This document shows positions 25,444 through 33,014 of a DNA stretch of 64,000 nucleotides, piece by piece. A program made the position numbers and the translations under genes. The notes under the pieces were generated by a model, which saw only the letters and a program-made list of their open reading frames with translations, ran no database searches and was not told where the DNA came from. Each line of letters begins with the position of its first letter. Position 1 is the stretch's first letter. This stretch comes from Candidatus Nanosynbacter sp. TM7-074 (GTDB lineage Bacteria; Patescibacteriota; Saccharimonadia; Saccharimonadales; Saccharimonadaceae): NCBI RefSeq assembly GCF_041006295.1, contig NZ_CP158487.1, positions 653,649 through 717,648 on the forward strand, read 5' to 3'.

Positions 25444-27520
25444 AATGCTCCCTCATGTCAAATTCAGCTTGCTTACCCTTGTTCCATTGAGAAACTGGAC
25501 GCAAGAAGCCAACTACACGTGAGTAAACTTCGGTCGTTTCATTACAATTTGGACACGTTGGATGTTCACCAACCAAGTAGCCATGATTTTTACAAATACT
25601 AAAGCTTGGACTAAAGGTAAAGTATGGCAATTTGTAATTTTCGCAAATCGTTTTGACCAGTTTTTTCAGCGTCTGCGGATCATCCATGCGCTCACCCAGG
25701 AAGAAGTGAATCACTGTACCGCCCGTGTATTTAGTCTGCAAATTATCTTGCAAATCCATCAGCTCAAACAAATCGTCAGTATAGTTGACCGGCAAGTGGC
25801 TGGAGTTGGTGTAGAACGGATGCTTAACCGCCGCACCCAAGCCATTGGCAAAGTGCGCTCGGTCAGGGAAGCTGGCTTTGTCAAGCTGCGCCAAGCGATA
25901 GGTCGTACCTTCAGCTGGCGTCGCCTCCAGGTTGTAGTTATTGCCCGTTTCTTTTTGGTATTCCACCAAGCGGTCGCGCATGAAATCAAGCGTTTTCTCG
26001 GCAAACGCCTTACCCTTCTCGGTGCCGATGTCAACGCCCAGCAGGTTCAACGCCGCTTCGTTGGTGCCAATCAAACCGATGGTCGAGAAGTGATTTTTCC
26101 AGTATTGGTTAAATCGCTGCTTGATGTTACGCAAGTAAAACTTAGTGTATGGGTAGAGATTAGCGTCAGTCAATCGCTCCAGGACCTTGCGCTTAGTCTC
26201 CAGGCTATCTTTCGCCATATCCATGAGATAGCCTAGGCCCTTGAAGAACTCTTTCTCGTTCTTAGACTTCAGCGCCAAACGTGGCAAGTTAATCGTCACC
26301 ACACCAACTGAACCAGTCATTGGGTTTGAACCAAACAGTCCACCACCGCGGTATTCTAGCTGGCGGTTGTCGATGCGCAGGCGACAGCACATCGAGCGGG
26401 CATCCTCTGGATCCATATCAGAATTGATAAAGTTTGAGAAGTATGGAATGCCGTATTTAGCACTGGCTTCCCACAGGCTTTCGATCACTGGATTATCCCA
26501 GTTGAAATCTTTGGTGATATTGACCGTTGGAATCGGGAAGGTAAAGACGCGGCCGTTAGCATCACCCTCAGACAAGACCTCAAGTAGCGCCTTGTTGAGC
26601 ATATTCATCTCTTCTTGATAATCACCATAAGTGGAGTCCTGCATTTCACCGCCAATAATCACCGGGTTATCCGCCATGTGCTTTGGGCACTCCAGGTCAA
26701 GTGTAATGTTGGTAAACGGCGTCTGGAAACCAACCCGCGTTGGCACATTGACGTTAAAGACGAATTCCTGCAGCGCTTGCTTGACCTCGTCATAGCTCAG
26801 TTTATCAGCACGGATAAACGGCGCCAGCAGCGTATCAAAATCAGAGAATGCCTGAGCACCAGCCGCCTCACCTTGTAGGGTGTAAAAGAAGTTTACTACT
26901 TGACCCAATGCCGAACGGAAATGCTTGGCTGGCTTGGACGCTACCTTGCCGGCAACACCCGTGAAACCTTCTTGCAACAGGTCAGTCAAATCCCAACCAA
27001 CACAGTACACACTGAGGAGGTTAAGGTCGTGAATGTGCAAATCACCCTCTTTATGCGCCTGACCGATCTTTGGTGTGTAGATTTTGTCCAACCAGTAAGT
27101 TTTAGTAACTTCCGCCGAGACGTAATTATTCAAACCCTGTAGACTGTAGCCCATATTGGAGTTCTCATTCACCTTCCAGTCCAGGTTGCCTAGGTATTTA
27201 TCAATCAAATCAACGTGCGCATTGGACGTAATTTCACGCAGTTTTTTATGTTGGTCGCGGTAGATAATGTAGGCTTTGGCAGTTTTCTTAAACTTAGAAT
27301 CAAGCAAGGTGTCCTCGACGATATCCTGGATATCTTCGACACCCGGCAGACGTTTTTGGTTGCGAGTTTCCAATACTGCCAGCACTTTTTCGGTTAGTTC
27401 CTTGGCAGTTTTTTTGTCAAACTCGCCAGTCTCTAGGCCCGCTTTTTCAATGGCTTTTTCAATTTTTTTGCGATCAAACTTGACAGTCCGACCATCGCGT
27501 TTTTTGATTGATTTGTACAT
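25391..27520 (-). CDS. nrdD: Anaerobic (class III) ribonucleoside-triphosphate reductase
   Basis: 709 residues. An N-terminal ATP-cone (1-90, KKRDGRTVKFDRKKIEKAIEKAG) mediates allosteric control. The large barrel domain follows, and near the C-terminus are a zinc site (SICKNHGYLVGEHPTCPNC) and the glycyl-radical loop SRVVGFLRPVSQWNKGKQAEF, with the Gly of VVG as the likely radical position. It makes deoxyribonucleotides without oxygen. A strong AAGGAGGGG precedes the ATG, and two NrdR-type boxes lie in its promoter. It heads the nrdD-nrdG-flavin reductase operon. Confidence 0.95.
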   Translation of the reverse strand: MYKSIKKRDGRTVKFDRKKIEKAIEKAGLETGEFDKKTAKELTEKVLAVLETRNQKRLPGVEDIQDIVEDTLLDSKFKKTAKAYIIYRDQHKKLREITSNAHVDLIDKYLGNLDWKVNENSNMGYSLQGLNNYVSAEVTKTYWLDKIYTPKIGQAHKEGDLHIHDLNLLSVYCVGWDLTDLLQEGFTGVAGKVASKPAKHFRSALGQVVNFFYTLQGEAAGAQAFSDFDTLLAPFIRADKLSYDEVKQALQEFVFNVNVPTRVGFQTPFTNITLDLECPKHMADNPVIIGGEMQDSTYGDYQEEMNMLNKALLEVLSEGDANGRVFTFPIPTVNITKDFNWDNPVIESLWEASAKYGIPYFSNFINSDMDPEDARSMCCRLRIDNRQLEYRGGGLFGSNPMTGSVGVVTINLPRLALKSKNEKEFFKGLGYLMDMAKDSLETKRKVLERLTDANLYPYTKFYLRNIKQRFNQYWKNHFSTIGLIGTNEAALNLLGVDIGTEKGKAFAEKTLDFMRDRLVEYQKETGNNYNLEATPAEGTTYRLAQLDKASFPDRAHFANGLGAAVKHPFYTNSSHLPVNYTDDLFELMDLQDNLQTKYTGGTVIHFFLGERMDDPQTLKKLVKTICENYKLPYFTFSPSFSICKNHGYLVGEHPTCPNCNETTEVYSRVVGFLRPVSQWNKGKQAEFDMREHYDDAAEHQRACAVAVPA

Positions 27521-27605
27521 TACCCCTCCTTATTATGACAACAACAAACTAACCCCAACCTCCCCGAGGGGCTTGTGTTGCAAAAACCTTATTTGTTTTC
27601 TAAAA

Positions 27606-27660
27606 ACACCATATGTAGTGCTTAATATAGAATATACACGCGATATATAGCGTCTGTCAA
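27606..27660 (-). promoter_or_regulatory. nrdD promoter with two NrdR boxes
   Basis: Two 16-bp palindromic sites, ACACCATATGTAGTGC (27606-27621) and ACGCGATATATAGCGT (27638-27653), resemble the NrdR consensus (acaCwAtATaTwGtgt). Their starts are 32 bp apart, the three-helical-turn spacing typical of NrdR pairs. On the minus strand TTGACA (27660-27655), an 18-nt spacer and TATATT (27636-27631) form the promoter. One box fills the spacer and the other lies just downstream of the start. Repression by NrdR is inferred; the nrdR gene is not in the window. Confidence 0.8.
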
Positions 27661-27679
27661 CGAAAATACATTGTATTAT

Positions 27680-28213
27680 TTACATGCGAGATGCGGAAGA
27701 TGTTGTTCCCTCTGATAACGCCAAAACGTCGCGGCGAATCATATCGACAATTTCTGCCTGATCCAGCTTCTCGCCAATTCGCCGCTCACCTGGCACATCC
27801 AAAACATCTTGATCTTTCCACCACTAGCGCATTTCCGCTTCGCCAAATTCATGAGCATTTGGCTTAGCGGCGTGGCGGCGCACCGTTTCCTTAAACGATA
27901 TGTCAAAATAATAAATCAGTTTTTCGCCCTGAAAATCATTCAGCAGCCGATGTAGCATCGCGCCGTATTTTTTATTACTCAAAATGCCTTCCAAAATCAC
28001 CATATAACCAACTTTGTTGCCGTACATACATAGATCATAAATCAGCTGAATCGCCGGGTTACTTTCACTATCTTTCACGAGCAGTATTTCCCGCCGCACC
28101 ATATCCTGCGACACCAACATCGTGCCGTAGCCTAGCCGACGCTGGAGCAAGCGCGCCGTGCTGGTTTTACCGCAACCAGAATTACCGCGGAGAATGATAA
28201 GTGAGATCGTCAT
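27680..28213 (-). pseudogene. P-loop kinase gene interrupted by an in-frame TAG
   Basis: The frame starts with a Walker A, RGNSGCGKTST, and reads through an AAA-type kinase core (SQDMVRREILLVKD, MVILEGIL, IYYFDISFKETVRRHAAKPNAHEFGEAEMR), then meets TAG at 27824-27826. The same frame continues without any further stop for 47 codons (WWKDQDVLDVPGERRIG...DMIRRDVL), matching the tail expected of such uridine-kinase/AAA_33-like kinases, and ends with TAA at 27680-27682. A single nonsense change is the simplest cause. The ATG overlaps the stop of the APH-fold gene (ATGA). Whether the 129-residue N-terminal product retains activity is unknown. Confidence 0.75.
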
Positions 28214-29211
28214 GTACGCTCCAACAAATCATAAGCAACTGCTGCCGACAGTGCCTGCATTTGGCGAAGATTATCGCCTGGCTTAAGCGGCGGTTTGAGG
28301 CTGCGAACAAGAAAAAAACCGACAAACGCTGCCAACATCTCTGCATTGAGTTCTTCTAGCCACGGCGTTACATCTTGACCATGGCGCGCCATATCAACCA
28401 GAAACTCCGTCGCCCCAGACCCCTGAGGCGCATAGGAAGCCCAATTCCAATCAACCAATTTCAACTCACCAGTTTGCGGATGAAACGCCAAGTTATCACT
28501 GCGAACATCAGAATGATTAAAACAATCTTCTGGCTGTTTAGCGAACCGTTTAGCGCGCACCGAAATATCGGCTAATTCATCACTCCTACCTAGTAACTCC
28601 ATCATCTTTTGGCAGCGTCGCTGATTAACTTTTGACTGCTCAGGCAACAGTATTTGGTAATTATCAATTAGCTGACGGCGAATATCAGCCTCGGCAATAA
28701 CCTGGTCAATGCCGTCATCCAGGCCGAGTTCTGTCGCTACGAACGATTGCAATTGCATTTCCTCAACCATTTCAGCTGTTAATTGGGTATTCTCTAATTC
28801 ACGAACCGCCGCTAAAACTGCCGAAATGTATCGTTCTGCCACAGATTTTTCCGCTGGCGGCCGCCACAACCAGCCGTCGGCTGACGCATAACTGGTTGTT
28901 ATCAGCACATGCCCGTCGCCATCCAGTTTTATCCAATCGGCAACAAATTCTGGATGAACTTTCTGCAATAACCTTGTCACTTCATAATCTTTTTTCAGCC
29001 AAGCTAACTCGGTCTCGCCGTCGTCTGGCAACACATCAACGTCAACTTCTTTGACAAAAATTGTCTTATCGCCCGCCGACACCAGGGCACGGCGATTACG
29101 CGAAAAGCCGCCACTCACCGACGTAACCCGCAACTCAGACAGGTCAGCACCAAGCTCCGCTATCGTACATTGAAGTGCTCTATCGGTTAACAACTGTACT
29201 AAAGCCTCCAT
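28210..29211 (-). CDS. Aminoglycoside phosphotransferase/protein-kinase-fold enzyme
   Basis: 333 residues of the APH/choline-kinase fold. The N-lobe has TSVSGGFSRNRRALV and the ATP-binding lysine in IFVKEVDV. The catalytic loop HSDVRSDN has the expected HxDxxxxN spacing, followed by LVDWNWAS. The substrate is unknown; drug resistance should not be assumed for this family. It is the first gene of a two-gene unit with the interrupted P-loop kinase. A TATAAT 6 nt before the ATG suggests a leaderless message. Confidence 0.85.
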   Translation of the reverse strand: MEALVQLLTDRALQCTIAELGADLSELRVTSVSGGFSRNRRALVSAGDKTIFVKEVDVDVLPDDGETELAWLKKDYEVTRLLQKVHPEFVADWIKLDGDGHVLITTSYASADGWLWRPPAEKSVAERYISAVLAAVRELENTQLTAEMVEEMQLQSFVATELGLDDGIDQVIAEADIRRQLIDNYQILLPEQSKVNQRRCQKMMELLGRSDELADISVRAKRFAKQPEDCFNHSDVRSDNLAFHPQTGELKLVDWNWASYAPQGSGATEFLVDMARHGQDVTPWLEELNAEMLAAFVGFFLVRSLKPPLKPGDNLRQMQALSAAVAYDLLERT

Positions 29212-29217
29212 GTAAAA

Positions 29218-29223
29218 ATTATA
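29218..29223 (-). promoter_or_regulatory. -10 of the leaderless promoter for the APH-fold gene
   Basis: TATAAT on the minus strand, preceded by TGA (extended -10), 6 nt before the ATG at 29211. No Shine-Dalgarno sequence. Confidence 0.6.
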
Positions 29224-29297
29224 TCATTGATATTACTACTGTTATCTCATTAACCTACTACTATCGACTCTCTTTTGTTATTAGGTTTATAGACTAC

Positions 29298-29326
29298 TTT
29301 ACTTTCATTAAGCTTATAGTTATAAT
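29298..29326 (+). promoter_or_regulatory. Promoter of the GH16 glucanase gene
   Basis: TTTACT (29298-29303), a 17-nt spacer and TATAAT (29321-29326), followed by a leader of about 25 nt with GGGGGAGA ahead of the ATG at 29356. Unlike most first genes in the window, this one has a normal leader and ribosome-binding site. Confidence 0.6.
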
Positions 29327-29355
29327 ATCTGTGAATACATACATAGGGGGAGAAA

Positions 29356-30984
29356 ATGTTAATAAAAAAACGTTTTTCAAATAAAAAAGTAAAGGCATTG
29401 ACTGGAATAATGACCGCATGTCTAATTATTGGCGGAGCACTATTTACACTACCAGTACAAAAAGCCAAGGGTGACGACAGCACGTACCCACCGAACGATA
29501 GCAGTTACGAAAAGGTTTGGGGTGATGAGTTTGATGGTACTTCATTAAATCGGGAAAACTGGGACTATTACGTCGGCGGCTGGAACGCCAGTGAAGTCCA
29601 AAACTGCTATAAAGACGCAACCGAGAACGTCAACGTTAGCGGTGGCAGCCTAAACTTGGTCGGCCTTTATAAACCAGGTCTGACATGTAACCAAGGAAGG
29701 AACGGTGACTTTACCTCTGGATTTGTCCATACAAAAGATAAAAAGTTCTGGACTTATGGTTACTTTGAAGCTCGCATGAAGATGCCAACAAATAAAAGTA
29801 CTTGGCCAGCATTCTGGATGAGTCCTAATGAAGCCAAATACGGCGGCTGGCCTAAGAGTGGTGAAATCGATATCGTAGAGACAAAGGGCTCTAACTTAAA
29901 TTATGCTGCTTCTGATGCTCACTGGGGAATTTCGGCAGGAAATAAAAGCCATAGGCAGCACGTAATTGAAACAGATAAATTTAGTGACGCTAGCCAATGG
30001 CATACATATGGCGTGAAATGGACCGAAGGAAAGCTTGAATTCTACATTGACGGCAAGAAACACCATGAAATTAACAACTTTAGTCAGCCAAATTCCACAA
30101 ATCACCCCGGACCCTTCAATATCCCATTTTACCTAAGACTTAACCTAGCGATTGGCGGTAGCTACATTGACACTCCATGGAAAGATGCTCATAATTCTAT
30201 AGCTGATTTCCCAGCAACTATGTCAATCGACTATGTCCGTGTTTATCAGATAAAACCACGACAGCCCAAGAACGTCAATGTGCCAGATAGCAATTTGCGC
30301 ACTCTGCTTAACCAAAAATTAGCAGCACAACTTGGGACTACTCGCACCAACGATCAAGTCATTACCGACGTAGAGTTAGAAAGCTTAACAAATCTAAACT
30401 TGGATGCAGCACCAAATGCACCACTTGATCAGCGAATCAGCAACCTGACCGGTCTAGAGGCAGCTAAAAACCTCACAGCCCTGTCCCTTCAGAATAATGC
30501 AATTAGCGACTTACGACCACTTGCCGGGCTAGCATCCTTGACTTCACTAAATCTTAATAATCAATTAATCGCTTCAAGCACCAATACCGACTCATTCGCT
30601 TCACCCCTAAGGGATCCTGCAGGAAATACTGTCGATATAAATAATTCAGCGGAAGTAGCTAACGATACAGCAAACCCTGGAAACATTAAACTACTCTCAC
30701 CAACCCGCGATGGCAATCCTCATCTTATTGTCGCTAATTGGTCGAGGAACGTAACTATTGGGACAGCTTCAGCCGTCTTTAGCGGCAAGCTTAATGTAAC
30801 CGCCACACTACAAGCAGCACCAACGCCACAGCCACAGCCTAATCCTAGTACACCAAGTAATACTCAGAAACCAGGAAAAACTCAAAGCTCCAATAATTCG
30901 CTAGCAAGCACAGGATTTAATATTCTGCTGGGAGTCGTAACCGCCCTACTGATTGGTATAGCAGGCATGTTTATCCTACGATAA
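29356..30984 (+). CDS. Cell-wall-anchored GH16 beta-glucanase with leucine-rich repeats
   Basis: 542 residues. The signal peptide (about 1-39) contains TGIMTACLIIGGALFTLPVQ. A glycoside hydrolase family 16 domain (about 50-275) carries the catalytic signature GEIDIVETKG (nucleophile Glu170, Asp172, acid/base Glu175) and the closing SIDYVRVYQI. A short leucine-rich repeat region (about 285-430; LTALSLQNNAISDLRPLAGLA) and a Pro/Gln/Ser linker follow. The C-terminus has LASTG (516-520), a hydrophobic helix and a terminal Arg. LAXTG is the pattern of class E sortases. It probably cleaves beta-1,3 or mixed-linked glucans, or a host surface polysaccharide, while bound to the cell surface. Confidence 0.9.
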   Translation: MLIKKRFSNKKVKALTGIMTACLIIGGALFTLPVQKAKGDDSTYPPNDSSYEKVWGDEFDGTSLNRENWDYYVGGWNASEVQNCYKDATENVNVSGGSLNLVGLYKPGLTCNQGRNGDFTSGFVHTKDKKFWTYGYFEARMKMPTNKSTWPAFWMSPNEAKYGGWPKSGEIDIVETKGSNLNYAASDAHWGISAGNKSHRQHVIETDKFSDASQWHTYGVKWTEGKLEFYIDGKKHHEINNFSQPNSTNHPGPFNIPFYLRLNLAIGGSYIDTPWKDAHNSIADFPATMSIDYVRVYQIKPRQPKNVNVPDSNLRTLLNQKLAAQLGTTRTNDQVITDVELESLTNLNLDAAPNAPLDQRISNLTGLEAAKNLTALSLQNNAISDLRPLAGLASLTSLNLNNQLIASSTNTDSFASPLRDPAGNTVDINNSAEVANDTANPGNIKLLSPTRDGNPHLIVANWSRNVTIGTASAVFSGKLNVTATLQAAPTPQPQPNPSTPSNTQKPGKTQSSNNSLASTGFNILLGVVTALLIGIAGMFILR

Positions 30985-31000
30985 ATATATTGCAACCATA

Positions 31001-31041
31001 AAAAAGAAGATGCCACCCCTTTTAGATGGCATCTTCTTTTT
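31001..31041 (+). terminator. Rho-independent terminator after the GH16 gene
   Basis: A perfect 15-bp stem (AAAAAGAAGATGCCA at 31001-31015 with 31027-31041) ends in a T-run (TCTTCTTTTT). Confidence 0.9.
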
Positions 31042-31070
31042 GTATATTTACTGCCTAGTTAAGATAGGTA

Positions 31071-31096
31071 AAGAAAAAACACCTCCGTAGAAGTGT
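31071..31096 (-). terminator. Rho-independent terminator downstream of tRNA-Asn
   Basis: On the minus strand a 7-bp stem with one G-T pair (ACACTTC/GAGGTGT, tetraloop) is followed by TTTTTTC, 8 nt past the tRNA 3' end. Confidence 0.75.
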
Positions 31097-31103
31097 CTTT
31101 TCT

Positions 31104-31178
31104 TGGCTCCGGCAGCTGGGCTCGAACCAGCGACCTATTGGTTAACAGCCAACCGCTCTACCACTGAGCTATGCCGGA
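31104..31178 (-). tRNA. tRNA-Asn(GTT)
   Basis: A cloverleaf can be drawn on the minus strand. The acceptor stem TCCGGCA pairs with TGCCGGA, the D-arm is GCTCAGTGGTAGAGC, the anticodon loop CTGTTAA has anticodon GTT, and the T-loop is TTCGAGC. The discriminator is G, and CCA appears to be encoded (31104-31106). A TATAAT lies about 8 nt upstream of the 5' end. Confidence 0.95.
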
Positions 31179-31219
31179 ATACGGATCTTATTATATCGAG
31201 TTTTTAAACAGTTGTAAAG

Positions 31220-31552
31220 TTACTGACGAACAATTTCTAGTGCTTTTTTCAAAATTTCTACTTCTTTGCGCGATTTTTCATCATCTTTTTCTTCTCTTTT
31301 CTTGATTTCTCTAGTCAAATTCTTCCACCAAGCCTCTTTTTCAGTAATACGCACAGCCAAAGACCTTACTTCGCCGTCGCGCTTGTACAGTAATCCTGCC
31401 GACACCAAATTATCAACATGTTTAGCTACGGTTGAAACCGATTTATATCCGAGTGCACGCATAATTTCCCGCAGCGTCGGACTATAGCCATTACCCTTAA
31501 TAAACCCATCGATGAAATCCAGCATCATTTTCTGTTTTTTCGTCAGCTTCAT
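31220..31552 (-). CDS. LexA-like DNA-binding protein without a protease domain
   Basis: 110 residues starting MKLTKKQKMMLDFIDGFIKGNGYSPTLREIMRALGYKSVSTVAKHVDNLVSAGLL, which is the LexA N-terminal winged-helix domain almost in full. The rest is a short charged tail, so the S24 domain needed for self-cleavage is missing and it cannot respond to RecA as LexA does. The start at 31552 is chosen over the upstream GTG/ATG frame because TATACT stands 6 nt before it and because the domain begins there. It is divergent from the polysaccharide polymerase gene and shares its promoter region, so it probably regulates itself and that locus. Confidence 0.85.
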   Translation of the reverse strand: MKLTKKQKMMLDFIDGFIKGNGYSPTLREIMRALGYKSVSTVAKHVDNLVSAGLLYKRDGEVRSLAVRITEKEAWWKNLTREIKKREEKDDEKSRKEVEILKKALEIVRQ

Positions 31553-31558
31553 ATCTAA

Positions 31559-31580
31559 AGTATACACTATGCGCTATACT
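31559..31580. promoter_or_regulatory. Divergent leaderless promoters with mirrored -10 hexamers
   Basis: AGTATA (31559-31564, reading TATACT on the minus strand) and TATACT (31575-31580) form an inverted repeat with a 10-nt spacer, each exactly 6 nt from the ATG of its own gene (31552 minus, 31587 plus). The two promoters overlap, and the symmetric repeat is also a candidate binding site for the LexA-like protein encoded on the minus strand. Confidence 0.65.
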
Positions 31581-31586
31581 TACAGT

Positions 31587-33014
31587 ATGGCAAAAAGCTT
31601 TATGGACGACGCTCGATTTTGGTTTCTGGCAATAGTTATTTTTGGCGGCGTCTTTGCCTTAAGCCCCAGCATAAGTTTAGCAATCCTTGATTTTCCTTCC
31701 CTGCGCCTGGGTTTATATCAAATGGCAGCCGCTGGACTTCTTATCACATCTTTACCGATATTATTTAAGAAACGGCAAACCTTCCTTAAAAATCGTTACC
31801 TAATCGGCGGGTTTTTAGCAATTTTTCTAGCCATGTCTATCGGTACCTTTTTCGCCGAAGCGCGTCTTCGCACTATGCTTTATTCATTGTCACTCTTATT
31901 TTTATTAGTTGTAGGTTTATCGGCTGGCGTGGTTTATGCAGAATTGTCAAAGACCAAAAAACATAGATTAGTCAAGTTTGGCTTATGGAGCGGTCTGGTT
32001 TTCGGAATCTTAGCAATTATCCAACTCATCGTCGCCACCTTCGAGCCAACTGGTTTTGGTACACTTTGCCCTGGCTGTAAAGCTGATGTTTTTGGTTTTC
32101 CGCGCATCAATCTATTCGCCGCCGAACCGCAGTTTCTAGCCAATGCCCTGCTGCCTGCCTTTTTCTTAGCCCTCTTCCAACCAAAGTCTCGCCTCGCTCA
32201 ACTCAGCTTATTTTTCACCGCCACAGCCATCGCCCTAACTTTTTCCCGCGGTGGATTTTTAGCAATTTTTCTAGCTATAATGATTTTCATTATTGTCGCC
32301 TCAATCAAGCGCCTCAATACTTCTTTCCTCTATAAAAAACTTCCTCTGATTATCATCGGCACATTTTTCGGATTTACTTTACTATTTCTATCCGCCAACG
32401 TTCGTTATAGCAGCTCGCCGTTCATCGCACATAACACGCTTGTTAGTATGATCGACCAATTATCCCTCGGCCGAATTAAAATACCACAAAAAACCACCGT
32501 GAAAAGCCAGCCAGCGCCAGCGGCAAAAAGCCCTTCTCCGCATAGCACGCCGGACGCAAAGTCAACTTCACCTGAACAAAATTTCCAGCCTACCGGTTTC
32601 GTTGAAGCTTCAGCCAACGATCGTCTTAGCGCCAGTGACTTAGCGATTAAATCCTGGTTAAGCTCGCCGCGCAACTTTTTCTTTGGCGTCGGTCTCGGCA
32701 ATCTCGGCAGCTTCATCCAAAATCATCTCCACGTTAGCGTACCAACCGACCAAACCGTCTACATTTTCTACATTTTACTACTTAGCGGATTGGGTATCAT
32801 TGGCTTATTACCGCTCATCCTGACATCTCTTACAATTCTCTTCTTTGCTATAAAAAATCTCCACCGCCCCAAAGCACAGTTTATATTTTCATTAACCACA
32901 GCACTACTTATCCATTTCTGGTTCTTTGGTAGTTTCATTAACACAATTCACTGTTTTGCTATAATTGGTATATTTTTGTATAATTACCCCAGAGATTATG
33001 CGGAAAAAGTCTGA
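31587..33014 (+). CDS. O-antigen polymerase/ligase-like membrane protein
   Basis: 475 residues from the ATG at 31587 (6 nt after TATACT). About ten membrane helices and a large soluble loop (about 285-380, with a low-complexity PAPAAKSPSPHSTP segment) recall the O-antigen ligase (WaaL)/Wzy superfamily. TFSRGGFLAIF is similar to the conserved Arg segment of these proteins, and a GVGLGNLGSFI stretch follows the loop. It would polymerise glycan repeat units or ligate them to an acceptor on the outer face of the membrane. It opens the surface-polysaccharide operon. Polymerase and ligase cannot be told apart here. Confidence 0.85.
   Translation: MAKSFMDDARFWFLAIVIFGGVFALSPSISLAILDFPSLRLGLYQMAAAGLLITSLPILFKKRQTFLKNRYLIGGFLAIFLAMSIGTFFAEARLRTMLYSLSLLFLLVVGLSAGVVYAELSKTKKHRLVKFGLWSGLVFGILAIIQLIVATFEPTGFGTLCPGCKADVFGFPRINLFAAEPQFLANALLPAFFLALFQPKSRLAQLSLFFTATAIALTFSRGGFLAIFLAIMIFIIVASIKRLNTSFLYKKLPLIIIGTFFGFTLLFLSANVRYSSSPFIAHNTLVSMIDQLSLGRIKIPQKTTVKSQPAPAAKSPSPHSTPDAKSTSPEQNFQPTGFVEASANDRLSASDLAIKSWLSSPRNFFFGVGLGNLGSFIQNHLHVSVPTDQTVYIFYILLLSGLGIIGLLPLILTSLTILFFAIKNLHRPKAQFIFSLTTALLIHFWFFGSFINTIHCFAIIGIFLYNYPRDYAEKV

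Noticed and set aside
27566..27585. Riboswitch in the nrdD leader, suggested by a CCCC-GA-GGGG stem
   Set aside because: The stem is short and GC-rich without a recognisable aptamer; NrdR boxes explain regulation better.
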